The position numbers were made by a program, and so were the translations under genes. Shown one piece after another: positions 5,014-11,974 of a stretch of DNA of 11,974 nucleotides. Source of the stretch: an uncultured Collinsella sp. (GTDB lineage Bacteria; Actinomycetota; Coriobacteriia; Coriobacteriales; Coriobacteriaceae); the NCBI GenBank assembly GCA_902475445.1, contig CABRZN010000056.1, forward strand, positions 1-11,974, read 5' to 3'. Numbering within the stretch: the first letter of the stretch is position 1; each line of letters begins with the position of its first letter. The notes beneath the pieces are model-generated. The model worked only from the letters and a program-made list of their open reading frames with translations, was not told the origin of the DNA and searched no databases.

Positions 5014-7398
5014 CTACAGCGTCATGTTTGGATCGGCGTCGACGTCGAACGGCGAGATTTCTCCTCGGTCGAATTTACGGCGGGCAACCTCTGCGATCAT
5101 GGCTGCGTTATCGGTGCACGCCGAAAGCGGTGGCACCGTTACGCGGATCCCCTGACGCCCAAGCTTCTTGATCATCATCTCGCGCAGATGCGGATTAGCC
5201 GAGACGCCGCCGCCGATGCAGTATTCCTTGCATCCGGTGGCATGCAGCGCGTTCTTGGCCTTCTTGTACTGAACGTCAAAGACGGCTGCCTCAAACGAAG
5301 CCGCCAGATCGGGCAGGTGAATCGTGCGCCCGGCCTTGGTCTCCTGCTCGATGTAGAGCGTCACCGCCGTCTTGAGGCCCGAAAGCGAGAAGCGATAGTC
5401 CCCCCTGCTGTTAAGCGCGCGAGGAAAATCGATCGCGCGGGGATTGCCCGTCTCGGCCAGCTTGGAGATGATGGGGCCACCGGGATAGCCCAGACCCAAC
5501 GCCTTGGCTACCTTGTCGAAGGCCTCGCCCACAGCATCGTCGAGCGTCTCACCAAGTACCTCGTAGTCGCCCCATGCCTTCACGTGCACGAGCATGGTGT
5601 GCCCGCCCGAGACAAGCGTGAAGATGAACGGCGGTTTGAGGTCGGGTTGCGCCAGCAGGTTGGCAAACAGATGCCCCTCCAGATGATTGACGCACACGAG
5701 CGGCTTGCCGGCAGCATACGCAAAGCCCTTGGCAAAGGCGACGCCCACCACCAGGGCGCCCACCAGGCCCGGACCCTGTGTCACGCCCACGGCGGCAAGC
5801 TCACTTGGTGTAATGGCTCCGCCCTCAAGACCAAGCGATGCTGCGGCATCCTCGAGCGCCGCATCCACGACACTCACAATCACCTCAACGTGTTTGCGCG
5901 AGGCGATCTCGGGCACCACGCCGCCAAAGCGGGCGTGAAAATCAATCTGTGTCGACACCTGGTTGGCCAGCATATTGCCATCCGCATCGATAATCGCCAC
6001 CGCCGTCTCGTCGCAGGAGCTCTCGATAGCGAGCACTAGGCGGCGACGCTCAATCTCGACACGTTCCTCGGCAGAGCGCCCAGGCGCAGGCAGCGGCCAT
6101 ACGCGCTGCTCTGCCGCCGTCGGCTCGGGCGAGGCATTGTCGACCGGAAGCACCAGGGGCAGCGGAGCCGTCATGACGATGGCATCCTTGCCGGCACCAT
6201 AGTAGCCGCGGCGCCGTCCTGCCTCGGTAAAGCCCAGAGCGTTATAAAGCGCGATCGCTCCCTCGTTGCCGTCCTCGACCTCGAGCGAAGCCGTGGTGCA
6301 GCCGAGCATCTGGGCATCATAGCTCACATGCGACAGCAGCTTGCGGGCAATGCCCTCACGGCGATGTGCCGGGTCGACGGCGACATCCAGAATCTGCACA
6401 TCACCGTCCACGACCATACCGCCGGCAAGGCCCAGCAGCTTGCCGTCGTCGTGTGCCACCCACCAACTACGCGGCGCAGCGACGTCCTCGCCCAGTTCGG
6501 ACAGGAACATGCCCGGCGTCCATGCCTTGTGTCCGGCACCTTCAAAGCAGGCAGCCTCTAGCGCGCTCGCGCCCTCGGCATCCGCCGCGCCCATGGGACG
6601 GAACTGCAGATGACGACCGGCGAGCTCATCGGCAACGCCCGTAATTTCGCTCTGTGCACTCTCAGCAAGACCAAGACGCTTGCGCTCATTTTCCTCGGCA
6701 TCCGAAAGGCGCGTGTAAATCGGCAGGACGCGAGCCGGATCGCCGTCACCCGCAGCGTGCGCGAGCAGCAAGCCCTCGCCCGAAGGCCACCACAGGTCGC
6801 GCTCCACGCAGCGGGCGGTCTCGTCCTCGTCCAGCAGCCTGCCATAGCGCACCAAACCGTCGCCAGTCAGCTTAACCTGATCCCAATCGGTGGCCTGGCG
6901 CCACTCGTCGAGCGCCACGGCGGCCTTAGCCACGCGCTCGCGCTCAAACAGGCGCTCAGGACCCTCATCGTTCAACACATACAGTGCCGGGTACACCTCG
7001 CCGCGCATGGCATCGGCAAGAATACCGAGCTTGCCGCGCACGCCAGCCTTCCACGCCGTCCAGGCGCAGGCATCGAGCGTCGATACGCCCAGCAGCGGCA
7101 CGTTGGCGCCGCGCGCCAGGCCTTTTGCGGTGGAGATGCCAATGCGCACGCCCGTAAACGAGCCCGGACCGCGACCGACCACATAGCAGCCGACATCGCT
7201 GCGATCCAAACCGGCCTGTGCCAGCACGCCATCAACGGTATTCACGAGCTCCACGTTAGCGTGGCGGCGGCACAGATGGTCGCCACCCACCAGCTTCGCC
7301 TCGCCCGTCTGCGCATCGGTCCAACTTGCCGCGCAGGCAAGCATGTCGGTCGAGGTATCGAGCGCCACCACCAGCGCGTTATCGTTAAGCAAGCTCAT
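5014..7398 (-). CDS. tsaD: TsaB-RimI-TsaD fusion protein (tRNA t6A37 synthesis plus N-acetyltransferase)
   Basis: A 794-residue protein joining three families usually encoded separately. Residues 1-245 are TsaB, the dimerisation partner of TsaD, with GRGPGSFTGVRIGI at 75-88. Residues 263-412 are a GNAT acetyltransferase like RimI, which acetylates ribosomal protein S18 in E. coli; RREGIARKLL near 346-355 is its acetyl-CoA loop. Residues 458-794 are full-length TsaD, with AIESSCDET, the metal-binding HLEGH (His572, His576), GGHTMLV, GEAFDKVAKALGLGYPGGP and GGVSANPHLREM. TsaD moves the threonylcarbamoyl group onto A37 of ANN-decoding tRNAs, with TsaB and TsaE. The frame has no stop or shift, so the fusion looks real. 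ATG 7398 is chosen over the in-frame TTG 7416. It overlaps the tsaE end by 14 nt, implying translational coupling. TsaC, which makes the donor, is not in the window. Confidence 0.95.
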   Translation of the reverse strand: MSLLNDNALVVALDTSTDMLACAASWTDAQTGEAKLVGGDHLCRRHANVELVNTVDGVLAQAGLDRSDVGCYVVGRGPGSFTGVRIGISTAKGLARGANVPLLGVSTLDACAWTAWKAGVRGKLGILADAMRGEVYPALYVLNDEGPERLFERERVAKAAVALDEWRQATDWDQVKLTGDGLVRYGRLLDEDETARCVERDLWWPSGEGLLLAHAAGDGDPARVLPIYTRLSDAEENERKRLGLAESAQSEITGVADELAGRHLQFRPMGAADAEGASALEAACFEGAGHKAWTPGMFLSELGEDVAAPRSWWVAHDDGKLLGLAGGMVVDGDVQILDVAVDPAHRREGIARKLLSHVSYDAQMLGCTTASLEVEDGNEGAIALYNALGFTEAGRRRGYYGAGKDAIVMTAPLPLVLPVDNASPEPTAAEQRVWPLPAPGRSAEERVEIERRRLVLAIESSCDETAVAIIDADGNMLANQVSTQIDFHARFGGVVPEIASRKHVEVIVSVVDAALEDAAASLGLEGGAITPSELAAVGVTQGPGLVGALVVGVAFAKGFAYAAGKPLVCVNHLEGHLFANLLAQPDLKPPFIFTLVSGGHTMLVHVKAWGDYEVLGETLDDAVGEAFDKVAKALGLGYPGGPIISKLAETGNPRAIDFPRALNSRGDYRFSLSGLKTAVTLYIEQETKAGRTIHLPDLAASFEAAVFDVQYKKAKNALHATGCKEYCIGGGVSANPHLREMMIKKLGRQGIRVTVPPLSACTDNAAMIAEVARRKFDRGEISPFDVDADPNMTL

Positions 7399-7891
7399 CT
7401 TGTACAGCCTTATCAATCAAATCGGAAAGCTCCGTTGCGCGCTCGCCGTGCGCCTCGAGCGTTATCGTTCGCACATCGCTATCGTCCTCATCACGTTTGA
7501 GCGTTACCGAAAGATACTCATCCGTCAGCTCGTCCTGGAACTGTTCGCCCCATTCCAGCAGACAAGCACCCTCATAGCCCAGCACATCGAAAATGCCCGT
7601 ATCCTCGAGCTCGTAGGCATGCTCCAGGCGGTACAGGTCAAAGTGGAACAGCGGAATACGACCTTGGTCGTGAACAGCCATGAGCGCAAATGTAGGGCTT
7701 GTAACCATATGCCCGTCGCCCAGACCGCGTGAGACGCCCTTGGTAAAGTGGGTTTTGCCCACCCCCAGGCCGCCGGTCAAAATCAAAACATCGCCATCTT
7801 CCAGGCACGGTGCAACCAGCTCGCCAAAATGCTCCGTATCGGCGGTGCAAGTCGTTTTGAAAGTACCTACCCCCAGGCGCTCCAGGGACAT
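7385..7891 (-). CDS. tsaE: tRNA t6A synthesis ATPase TsaE
   Basis: 168 residues, usual family length. It is a P-loop ATPase that binds the TsaB-TsaD dimer and is needed for repeated cycles of t6A formation on tRNA. Visible motifs are the Walker A loop GGLGVGKTHF near residues 41-50, SPTF, FHFDLYRL and LLEWGEQF, all typical of TsaE/YjeE. The ATG at 7891 has AAGGAG 5 nt upstream. The gene lies 12 nt after udg and overlaps the fusion gene by 14 nt, so all the t6A proteins of this locus are made together. Confidence 0.96.
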   Translation of the reverse strand: MSLERLGVGTFKTTCTADTEHFGELVAPCLEDGDVLILTGGLGVGKTHFTKGVSRGLGDGHMVTSPTFALMAVHDQGRIPLFHFDLYRLEHAYELEDTGIFDVLGYEGACLLEWGEQFQDELTDEYLSVTLKRDEDDSDVRTITLEAHGERATELSDLIDKAVQDELA

Positions 7892-7903
7892 ATGCGCTCC
7901 TTA

Positions 7904-8524
7904 TTAGTTCGAGGCGCTCTCTGGCGCGGGATGTCGCTCCAGATAGTCGCCCAGCATCTTAAAGTCTTCTTCCAGCAACTCCTGCCACGCCGGATTGCGC
8001 AGCGCCGCTGCGGGATGAAACGTCGGCATCACCACAAAGTGCCCCATCTGATGGAACCTGCCGCGCAGTTTGGTAATGCCGATCTCGGTCTTGAGCACAA
8101 AGTGCGTCGCGGGATTGCCGAGCGTCACGATGATATCGGGCCAAATGCTTCGAATCTGCTCACGCAAAAACGGGGAGCAGGCCAGAACTTCCTCGGGACG
8201 AGGATTGCGATTTCCCGGCGGGCGACACTTAAGCACGTTGGCGATATAAACGTCTTCGCGCTTAAGGCCCGCCAAAGACAGAATGCCCTTGAGGTCCTCG
8301 CCTGCCGCCCCCACAAAAGGTTCGCCCTGCAAATCCTCGTTGCGGCCCGGCACCTCACCGATAAACATCACACGGGCATGGGGATTTCCCACGCCAAAAA
8401 CGATGTTATGGCGCGATTGATAAAGCTGGCACAGGTGGCAATCGCCTAAAACCGCCTCGATCTCCTCGAGCGCGACCTCGCGCGGCGCCTGATGGCTATG
8501 GCCGGGGATGTGCATGACGCCCAT
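7904..8524 (-). CDS. Family 4 uracil-DNA glycosylase (4Fe-4S)
   Basis: 206 residues. It removes uracil from DNA by cleaving the N-glycosidic bond, the first step of base excision repair of deaminated cytosine. The family 4 signature GEVPGRNEDLQGEPFVGAAG spans 56-75. Four cysteines placed as in the iron-sulfur cluster family are visible: Cys29 and Cys32 (CHLC), Cys100 (KCRPPGNRNP) and Cys116. The late motif PTFHPAA holds His170. ATG 8524 is favoured by AGGAG 5 nt upstream over the ATG three codons further in. It sits between alr and tsaE, 8 nt after alr, and ends with two tandem TAA codons. The position in a cell-wall/tRNA operon is probably transcriptional convenience. Confidence 0.95.
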   Translation of the reverse strand: MGVMHIPGHSHQAPREVALEEIEAVLGDCHLCQLYQSRHNIVFGVGNPHARVMFIGEVPGRNEDLQGEPFVGAAGEDLKGILSLAGLKREDVYIANVLKCRPPGNRNPRPEEVLACSPFLREQIRSIWPDIIVTLGNPATHFVLKTEIGITKLRGRFHQMGHFVVMPTFHPAAALRNPAWQELLEEDFKMLGDYLERHPAPESASN

Positions 8525-8532
8525 GGTGGCTC

Positions 8533-9678
8533 CTACACGTAGACCTTGTCGAGACGCATGCCAAAGCCGCAGGCGACCTCGTAGTTAATCGTGCCACGCA
8601 GGCGCGCCATCTCGTCCATGGTAATCTCGGCATCGCCGTCGCGGCCGACAATAATCATCTCGTCGCCGTACTCGGCCTCGGGAATCTCGTGCGCCGGGTT
8701 GGACTGAATGGCAACCATAAATTGGTCCATGCAGATATTGCCCACCTGGCGAACGCGCTCGCCGCGATATAGCACATCCATACGGTTAGAAAGCGTGCGC
8801 GAAAGACCGTCGGCGTATCCGATCGGCAACGTGCAAATCTGGACGCGCGTGCGAGGTACGCGATAGGTAAAACCGTAACCCACGCCCTCGCCCATCGCAG
8901 GATGCGCCACGCGCGTCACGCGCGCGTGAACGCTCATGACGGGATCGAGCTGCATCACACGACCGCTCAACTCACACGGCTGCAGGCCATATAGACCGAT
9001 GCCGGCGCGAATCATATCAAAATGCATCGAGGAATCGAGCATCGAAGACGGCGTATTGGCGCAATGCACGATGCCGCACTCAAAGCCAGCGTCCTTTATC
9101 GCCTGAACGGCCTCGGTAAAACGCTGACACTGCAGTTTATAGTCCCAACCGCCAGGTTCATCAGCCGTTGCAAAGTGCGTAAAGACGCCATCGCACTGGA
9201 TGCCGCGATGGAAACTAATACCGCGTACAAAGTCGAGCACCTGCGTGTAGTGAACGCCAATACGATTCATGCCCGTCTCGATAGCCAGATGGTATTTGCC
9301 CACCTTGCCGGCCGCAACAGCGCACTCGCCATAGGCTAGGGCAAAATCGGACGTATAGACCGAAGGCATGATGTCGAACTCGAGCAAAACGGGGATAGCC
9401 TCGATGGGCGGCTCGCTCAGAATCAGGATAGGTTTGGTGATTCCACCCTGGCGCAGCTCAACGCCCTCGTTGACCGTCGCCACCGCGAACATGTCTGCTC
9501 CGGCAGAGTACATGATTTTGGCGCACTCTACAGCACCATGGCCATAGGCATCAGCCTTGACCACACAGCACAGACGCTGGCGCGGGTCGAGCAGGTTCTT
9601 GTAAGCCCTCGTGTTACGGCGAAGTGCCCCGCGGTCGATCTCAACCCAGGACCAGCGCGTCAAATCGGCCTTATTCAT
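8533..9678 (-). CDS. alr: Alanine racemase
   Basis: 381 residues, typical length. This PLP enzyme interconverts L- and D-alanine and supplies D-alanine for peptidoglycan. An N-terminal TIM barrel carries the PLP lysine in VVKADAYGHG (Lys41). The C-terminal beta domain has GEGVGYGFTYRV, whose first Tyr corresponds to the second catalytic base of known racemases, followed by LPIGYADGLSR and VGNICMDQFMV. It starts 2 nt after the nnr stop. The alr-tsaE-tsaB-rimI-tsaD order is known from other actinobacteria, here with a uracil-DNA glycosylase gene inserted. Confidence 0.97.
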   Translation of the reverse strand: MNKADLTRWSWVEIDRGALRRNTRAYKNLLDPRQRLCCVVKADAYGHGAVECAKIMYSAGADMFAVATVNEGVELRQGGITKPILILSEPPIEAIPVLLEFDIMPSVYTSDFALAYGECAVAAGKVGKYHLAIETGMNRIGVHYTQVLDFVRGISFHRGIQCDGVFTHFATADEPGGWDYKLQCQRFTEAVQAIKDAGFECGIVHCANTPSSMLDSSMHFDMIRAGIGLYGLQPCELSGRVMQLDPVMSVHARVTRVAHPAMGEGVGYGFTYRVPRTRVQICTLPIGYADGLSRTLSNRMDVLYRGERVRQVGNICMDQFMVAIQSNPAHEIPEAEYGDEMIIVGRDGDAEITMDEMARLRGTINYEVACGFGMRLDKVYV

Positions 9679-9680
9679 GA

Positions 9681-11297
9681 TTAGTCATCCGACCCTTCGT
9701 CCATGATTCCCAGATCTTCGAGCGCATCCTTTGCCGCCAACTCCATAGCGGGGCCGATCAAGTCAATCAGATCGGTCGCAATAACGCTCTTCTCACCGTA
9801 CTCCGTCGCTGCGGCAAAACCAGCGTAGCTGTGGAGCGCGACGGCGTACGAATACAGCAGTTCCCAACGATCCATCTCATCGCGCATGGTGGCCAGCGTG
9901 CCAGCCAAAATGCCCGCAAGAACATCGCCCGAACCGGCAGTCGCCAGCGAAGCCGGACCCGAGAGCGGGAGCAACACACGCTCGACACCGCAGATAGCCG
10001 TCGTCGGCCCCTTAGCGATAACCACGAGATTATCGGAGCCGGCAGCCCAGACAACCTTCTGCGCGGCCGCGATCGCAGTCCCCAGATCGTTGACCTCGTC
10101 ACCGGCAACCAAGCGCGAAAGCTCGCGATAGTGCGGCGTCATGACGAGCGGCTGCTCACGACGATACATCTCGGGATTGCTATCGATACCGTCAATGGCA
10201 ATCTTAGAGAGGCAGTTGAGCGCATCGGCATCCAAGATGAGCGGCACATCAAGCTCGAGCAGGCCCGAGACTACCTGCATAGCGCCAGCAGACGTAGTCA
10301 TACCGGGGCCGCACAGCACGCAGCTGTACTTCTTTGCAATCTCGCACACCGTCATGCGCGCAGCGGCACCAAAGGAACCGCGGGAATCGGACGGAATGGC
10401 AAAGACGGGAATCGAAGGAAGTGTCATACGAATAAGGTTGGCGCAAGCATCAGGCGTTGCGACGGCCACATAACCGGCACCAGCGCGGGCAGCAGACTTG
10501 GCTGCCATAATGGCAGCACCAGGGTACTGCGCAGAGCCGGCGACAATAAGCACGGAGCCACGAGAATACTTATCGATATTCGTTGGCAGCGGAGCGAAAT
10601 AATCGGCCAAATCGCCAGGCTCGACAATCTCAGCCGCATGGTCCACATCATCGATAACCTCGTCAAGACGATCGTAAAGATTGCCGCAGACCAAATCGCC
10701 AGCGTACTCAGGACCATCGGCGCTATACAAACCGATCTTGGGGGCAATCATCGTTACTGTACGCTCGGCACGAATGCAGTCGTCATCAACCACGCCAGTC
10801 TCGGCATTCAGGCCCGAGGGGACATCAATGGATACAACGCAATCGGCGCATTCGTTGACCGTAGGGATCCAAATGGAGAACGGCGCACGCAGATTCCCGT
10901 GGAAACCGGTGCCAAAAATAGCATCGACAACGACATCGGTCTTATCAATCAGCACTTCGAGCTCGTCACGCGAGGGGCCGACGCAAACGTGCACGTCACG
11001 GCCGGCAGTACGACGAGCAACGTGGCGAGCCAGAGCGGCGGGAATCTCATCGGGCTCAACTGGAGAGACGATATCCACGTCCACACCCTTATGGCTCAAG
11101 ATATCGGCAGCCACCCAACCGTCGCCGCCGTTATTGCCAAAACCAACCAGAACGAGGACTCGATCGGGATTAAGCTTTAAGATCTCGTTGGCGGCAAATT
11201 CGCCTGCCAACTCCATAAGCTCGGCCTTCGAAGTTCCTTCGCGTTCGATAATATCCTCGAGACGAACGACTTCCTCGGTACTTAAAACCGGTTTCAT
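9681..11297 (-). CDS. nnr: Bifunctional NAD(P)H-hydrate epimerase/dehydratase
   Basis: 538 residues with both repair activities for hydrated NADH and NADPH. Residues 1-215 form the epimerase domain (NnrE, YjeF N-terminal), with GFGNNGGDGWVAA near 52-64, DAIFGTGFHG and SIDVPSGLNAETG. Residues 230-520 form the ADP/ATP-dependent dehydratase (NnrD, ribokinase-like), with KYSRGSVLIVAGS, ARAGAGYVAVAT, DADALN, IAKGPTTAI and the phosphate-binding LATAGSGDVLAGILAG. The usual TPHPGE motif reads TPHYRE here, a mild variation. It starts directly after the acpS stop (no gap), with GGAGC just upstream inside acpS. An acidic tail ends the protein. Confidence 0.96.
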   Translation of the reverse strand: MKPVLSTEEVVRLEDIIEREGTSKAELMELAGEFAANEILKLNPDRVLVLVGFGNNGGDGWVAADILSHKGVDVDIVSPVEPDEIPAALARHVARRTAGRDVHVCVGPSRDELEVLIDKTDVVVDAIFGTGFHGNLRAPFSIWIPTVNECADCVVSIDVPSGLNAETGVVDDDCIRAERTVTMIAPKIGLYSADGPEYAGDLVCGNLYDRLDEVIDDVDHAAEIVEPGDLADYFAPLPTNIDKYSRGSVLIVAGSAQYPGAAIMAAKSAARAGAGYVAVATPDACANLIRMTLPSIPVFAIPSDSRGSFGAAARMTVCEIAKKYSCVLCGPGMTTSAGAMQVVSGLLELDVPLILDADALNCLSKIAIDGIDSNPEMYRREQPLVMTPHYRELSRLVAGDEVNDLGTAIAAAQKVVWAAGSDNLVVIAKGPTTAICGVERVLLPLSGPASLATAGSGDVLAGILAGTLATMRDEMDRWELLYSYAVALHSYAGFAAATEYGEKSVIATDLIDLIGPAMELAAKDALEDLGIMDEGSDD

Positions 11298-11837
11298 CTA
11301 TGCTCCTAGCGTATCTTGCGAAGCATCGCCCAGGTGCTCCGACAAAGCTGAATTCTGCAGCTGCTCAAGCTCATCCAAAACAGAACGAGCCTCTTTGAAT
11401 GTCTGCGCGACGCGCTCCTTGGTGCTCACTTTCTCCTCTTTAGGCTTTGGCCGAGCATCTTCGGTAATCGCAATGGCATTCGCAACGGCCAAGTCTCCAG
11501 TAAGCGTAATGGAAAGAGCAACCTCAACAACACCCAGCTCTTGAGCAATCTCGAGCGCACGACCAGAAAGCAATGCTTTCGGTTTTCCGAGCTTATCGCG
11601 CGTAACCGAAACATCCTTGCGGCCAACACCTTGACTAAAACCTGTTCCGAGAGCCTTTAGCACTGCCTCGCGCGAAGCAAAGCGGCTGGCATAGTGAGCG
11701 GCAGGACGAGAAGAGGCGTCGCAATACGCACGCTCTTCTTCGGTAAACACACGCCGAGCAAACGACGGCGTCTTTTCAAGAATTGATTTCATGCGGGAAA
11801 TCTCGACGATGTCAACGCCGATACCAGCTTCAGCCAT
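11298..11837 (-). CDS. acpS: Holo-[acyl-carrier-protein] synthase with C-terminal extension
   Basis: 179 residues from ATG 11837, chosen over the upstream ATG at 11849 because GGAGGT at 11842-11847 overlaps that codon and is well spaced for 11837. AcpS transfers 4'-phosphopantetheine from CoA to acyl carrier protein, enabling fatty acid synthesis. The core (1-128) has GIGVDIVEI with the metal-binding Asp9, and RFASREAVLKALGTG with Glu57. The normally conserved SI(S/T)HT motif reads SITLT, with Leu112 in place of His. Residues 129-179 are a charged, probably helical extension (KEEKVSTKERVAQTFKEA) beyond the usual family length of about 120. It is the first gene of the operon. Confidence 0.93.
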   Translation of the reverse strand: MAEAGIGVDIVEISRMKSILEKTPSFARRVFTEEERAYCDASSRPAAHYASRFASREAVLKALGTGFSQGVGRKDVSVTRDKLGKPKALLSGRALEIAQELGVVEVALSITLTGDLAVANAIAITEDARPKPKEEKVSTKERVAQTFKEARSVLDELEQLQNSALSEHLGDASQDTLGA

Positions 11838-11866
11838 GTTCACCTCCATATTGCACAGACTCAGTT

Positions 11867-11896
11867 ATTGTAGCCCGTTCACAGAAGATGCGACAA
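11867..11896 (-). promoter_or_regulatory. Probable promoter of the acpS-nnr-alr-udg-tsaE-tsaBD operon
   Basis: On the minus strand TTGTCG (11896-11891), an 18-bp spacer and TACAAT (11872-11867) resemble sigma70 boxes at four and five of six positions. It lies between the terminator at the window edge and acpS and predicts a short leader of about 20 nt. Confidence 0.65.
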
Positions 11897-11946
11897 ACGA
11901 GGGTCATAAAACACAGCGACTATGTGAGATAGGAACCTATAAACGC

Positions 11947-11974
11947 AAAAAAGGGGGAGGCCGCGAGGCCTCCC
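11947..11974 (-). terminator. Intrinsic terminator of the operon upstream of acpS (at window edge)
   Basis: GGGAGGCC pairs with GGCCTCCC around a 4-nt loop (11955-11962 with 11967-11974). On the minus strand it is followed by CC and TTTTTT (11952-11947). The stem may continue beyond the window. It ends transcription coming from a gene at higher coordinates and isolates the acpS operon. Confidence 0.85.

Noticed and set aside
7399..7416. TTG start six codons upstream for the TsaB-RimI-TsaD fusion
   Set aside because: It adds residues not expected before the TsaB core; ATG 7398 is a stronger start and keeps a shorter overlap with tsaE.
5014..11837. Separate promoters or terminators inside the acpS-tsaD operon
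   Set aside because: Gaps between genes are 0-12 nt or overlaps, with no stem followed by a T-run and no spaced promoter boxes in the junctions.

Overview
This is a compact, GC-rich bacterial window in which every convincing gene lies on the minus strand, so transcription runs from high to low coordinates. The gene content and order (acpS, nnr, alr, a family-4 uracil-DNA glycosylase, tsaE, a tsaB-rimI-tsaD fusion, then cstA) point to an actinobacterium. My best guess is a gut Coriobacteriia such as Collinsella. That is inference from gene order and style, since there is no rRNA or other marker here.

Layout, in the direction of transcription. (1) 11947-11974: intrinsic terminator closing an operon outside the window. 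(2) 11867-11896: probable sigma70-type promoter. (3) 11837-5014: a tight six-gene operon of housekeeping functions with gaps of 0-12 nt or small overlaps. AcpS activates acyl carrier protein, Nnr repairs hydrated NAD(P)H, Alr makes D-alanine, Udg removes uracil from DNA, and TsaE plus a TsaB-RimI-TsaD fusion make the t6A37 modification of tRNA. (4) 5001-4867: a 135-bp hairpin element with perfect 33-bp arms and an internal terminator-like stem, placed 12 nt after the tsaD stop. (5) 4866-4336: a regulatory region for cstA. It holds a promoter with a palindrome in its spacer, then a leader of about 235 nt that can encode a short peptide ending in a run of Ile/Val codons, competing stems, and a strong intrinsic terminator shortly before the cstA ribosome binding site. 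(6) 4335-2446: cstA, a pyruvate/peptide transporter family member, closed by a strong terminator (2367-2406). (7) 2262-70: a protein of about 730 residues with an N-terminal winged-helix-like domain, a long disordered RGG/Arg-rich linker, and a C-terminal Toprim-like domain resembling the JetD (DUF2220) nuclease fold of Wadjet systems. (8) 69-1: one half of a second copy of the hairpin element, cut by the window edge and again placed immediately after a stop codon.

The observations most worth a second look are the apparent ribosome-mediated attenuator of cstA (Ile/Val-rich leader peptide plus terminator), the repeated post-stop-codon hairpin element whose arms differ while its core is conserved, the stand-alone JetD/Toprim-like protein with an RNA-binding-like linker, and the triple t6A fusion protein. 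No CRISPR array, rRNA, tRNA, transposase or phage gene was seen.
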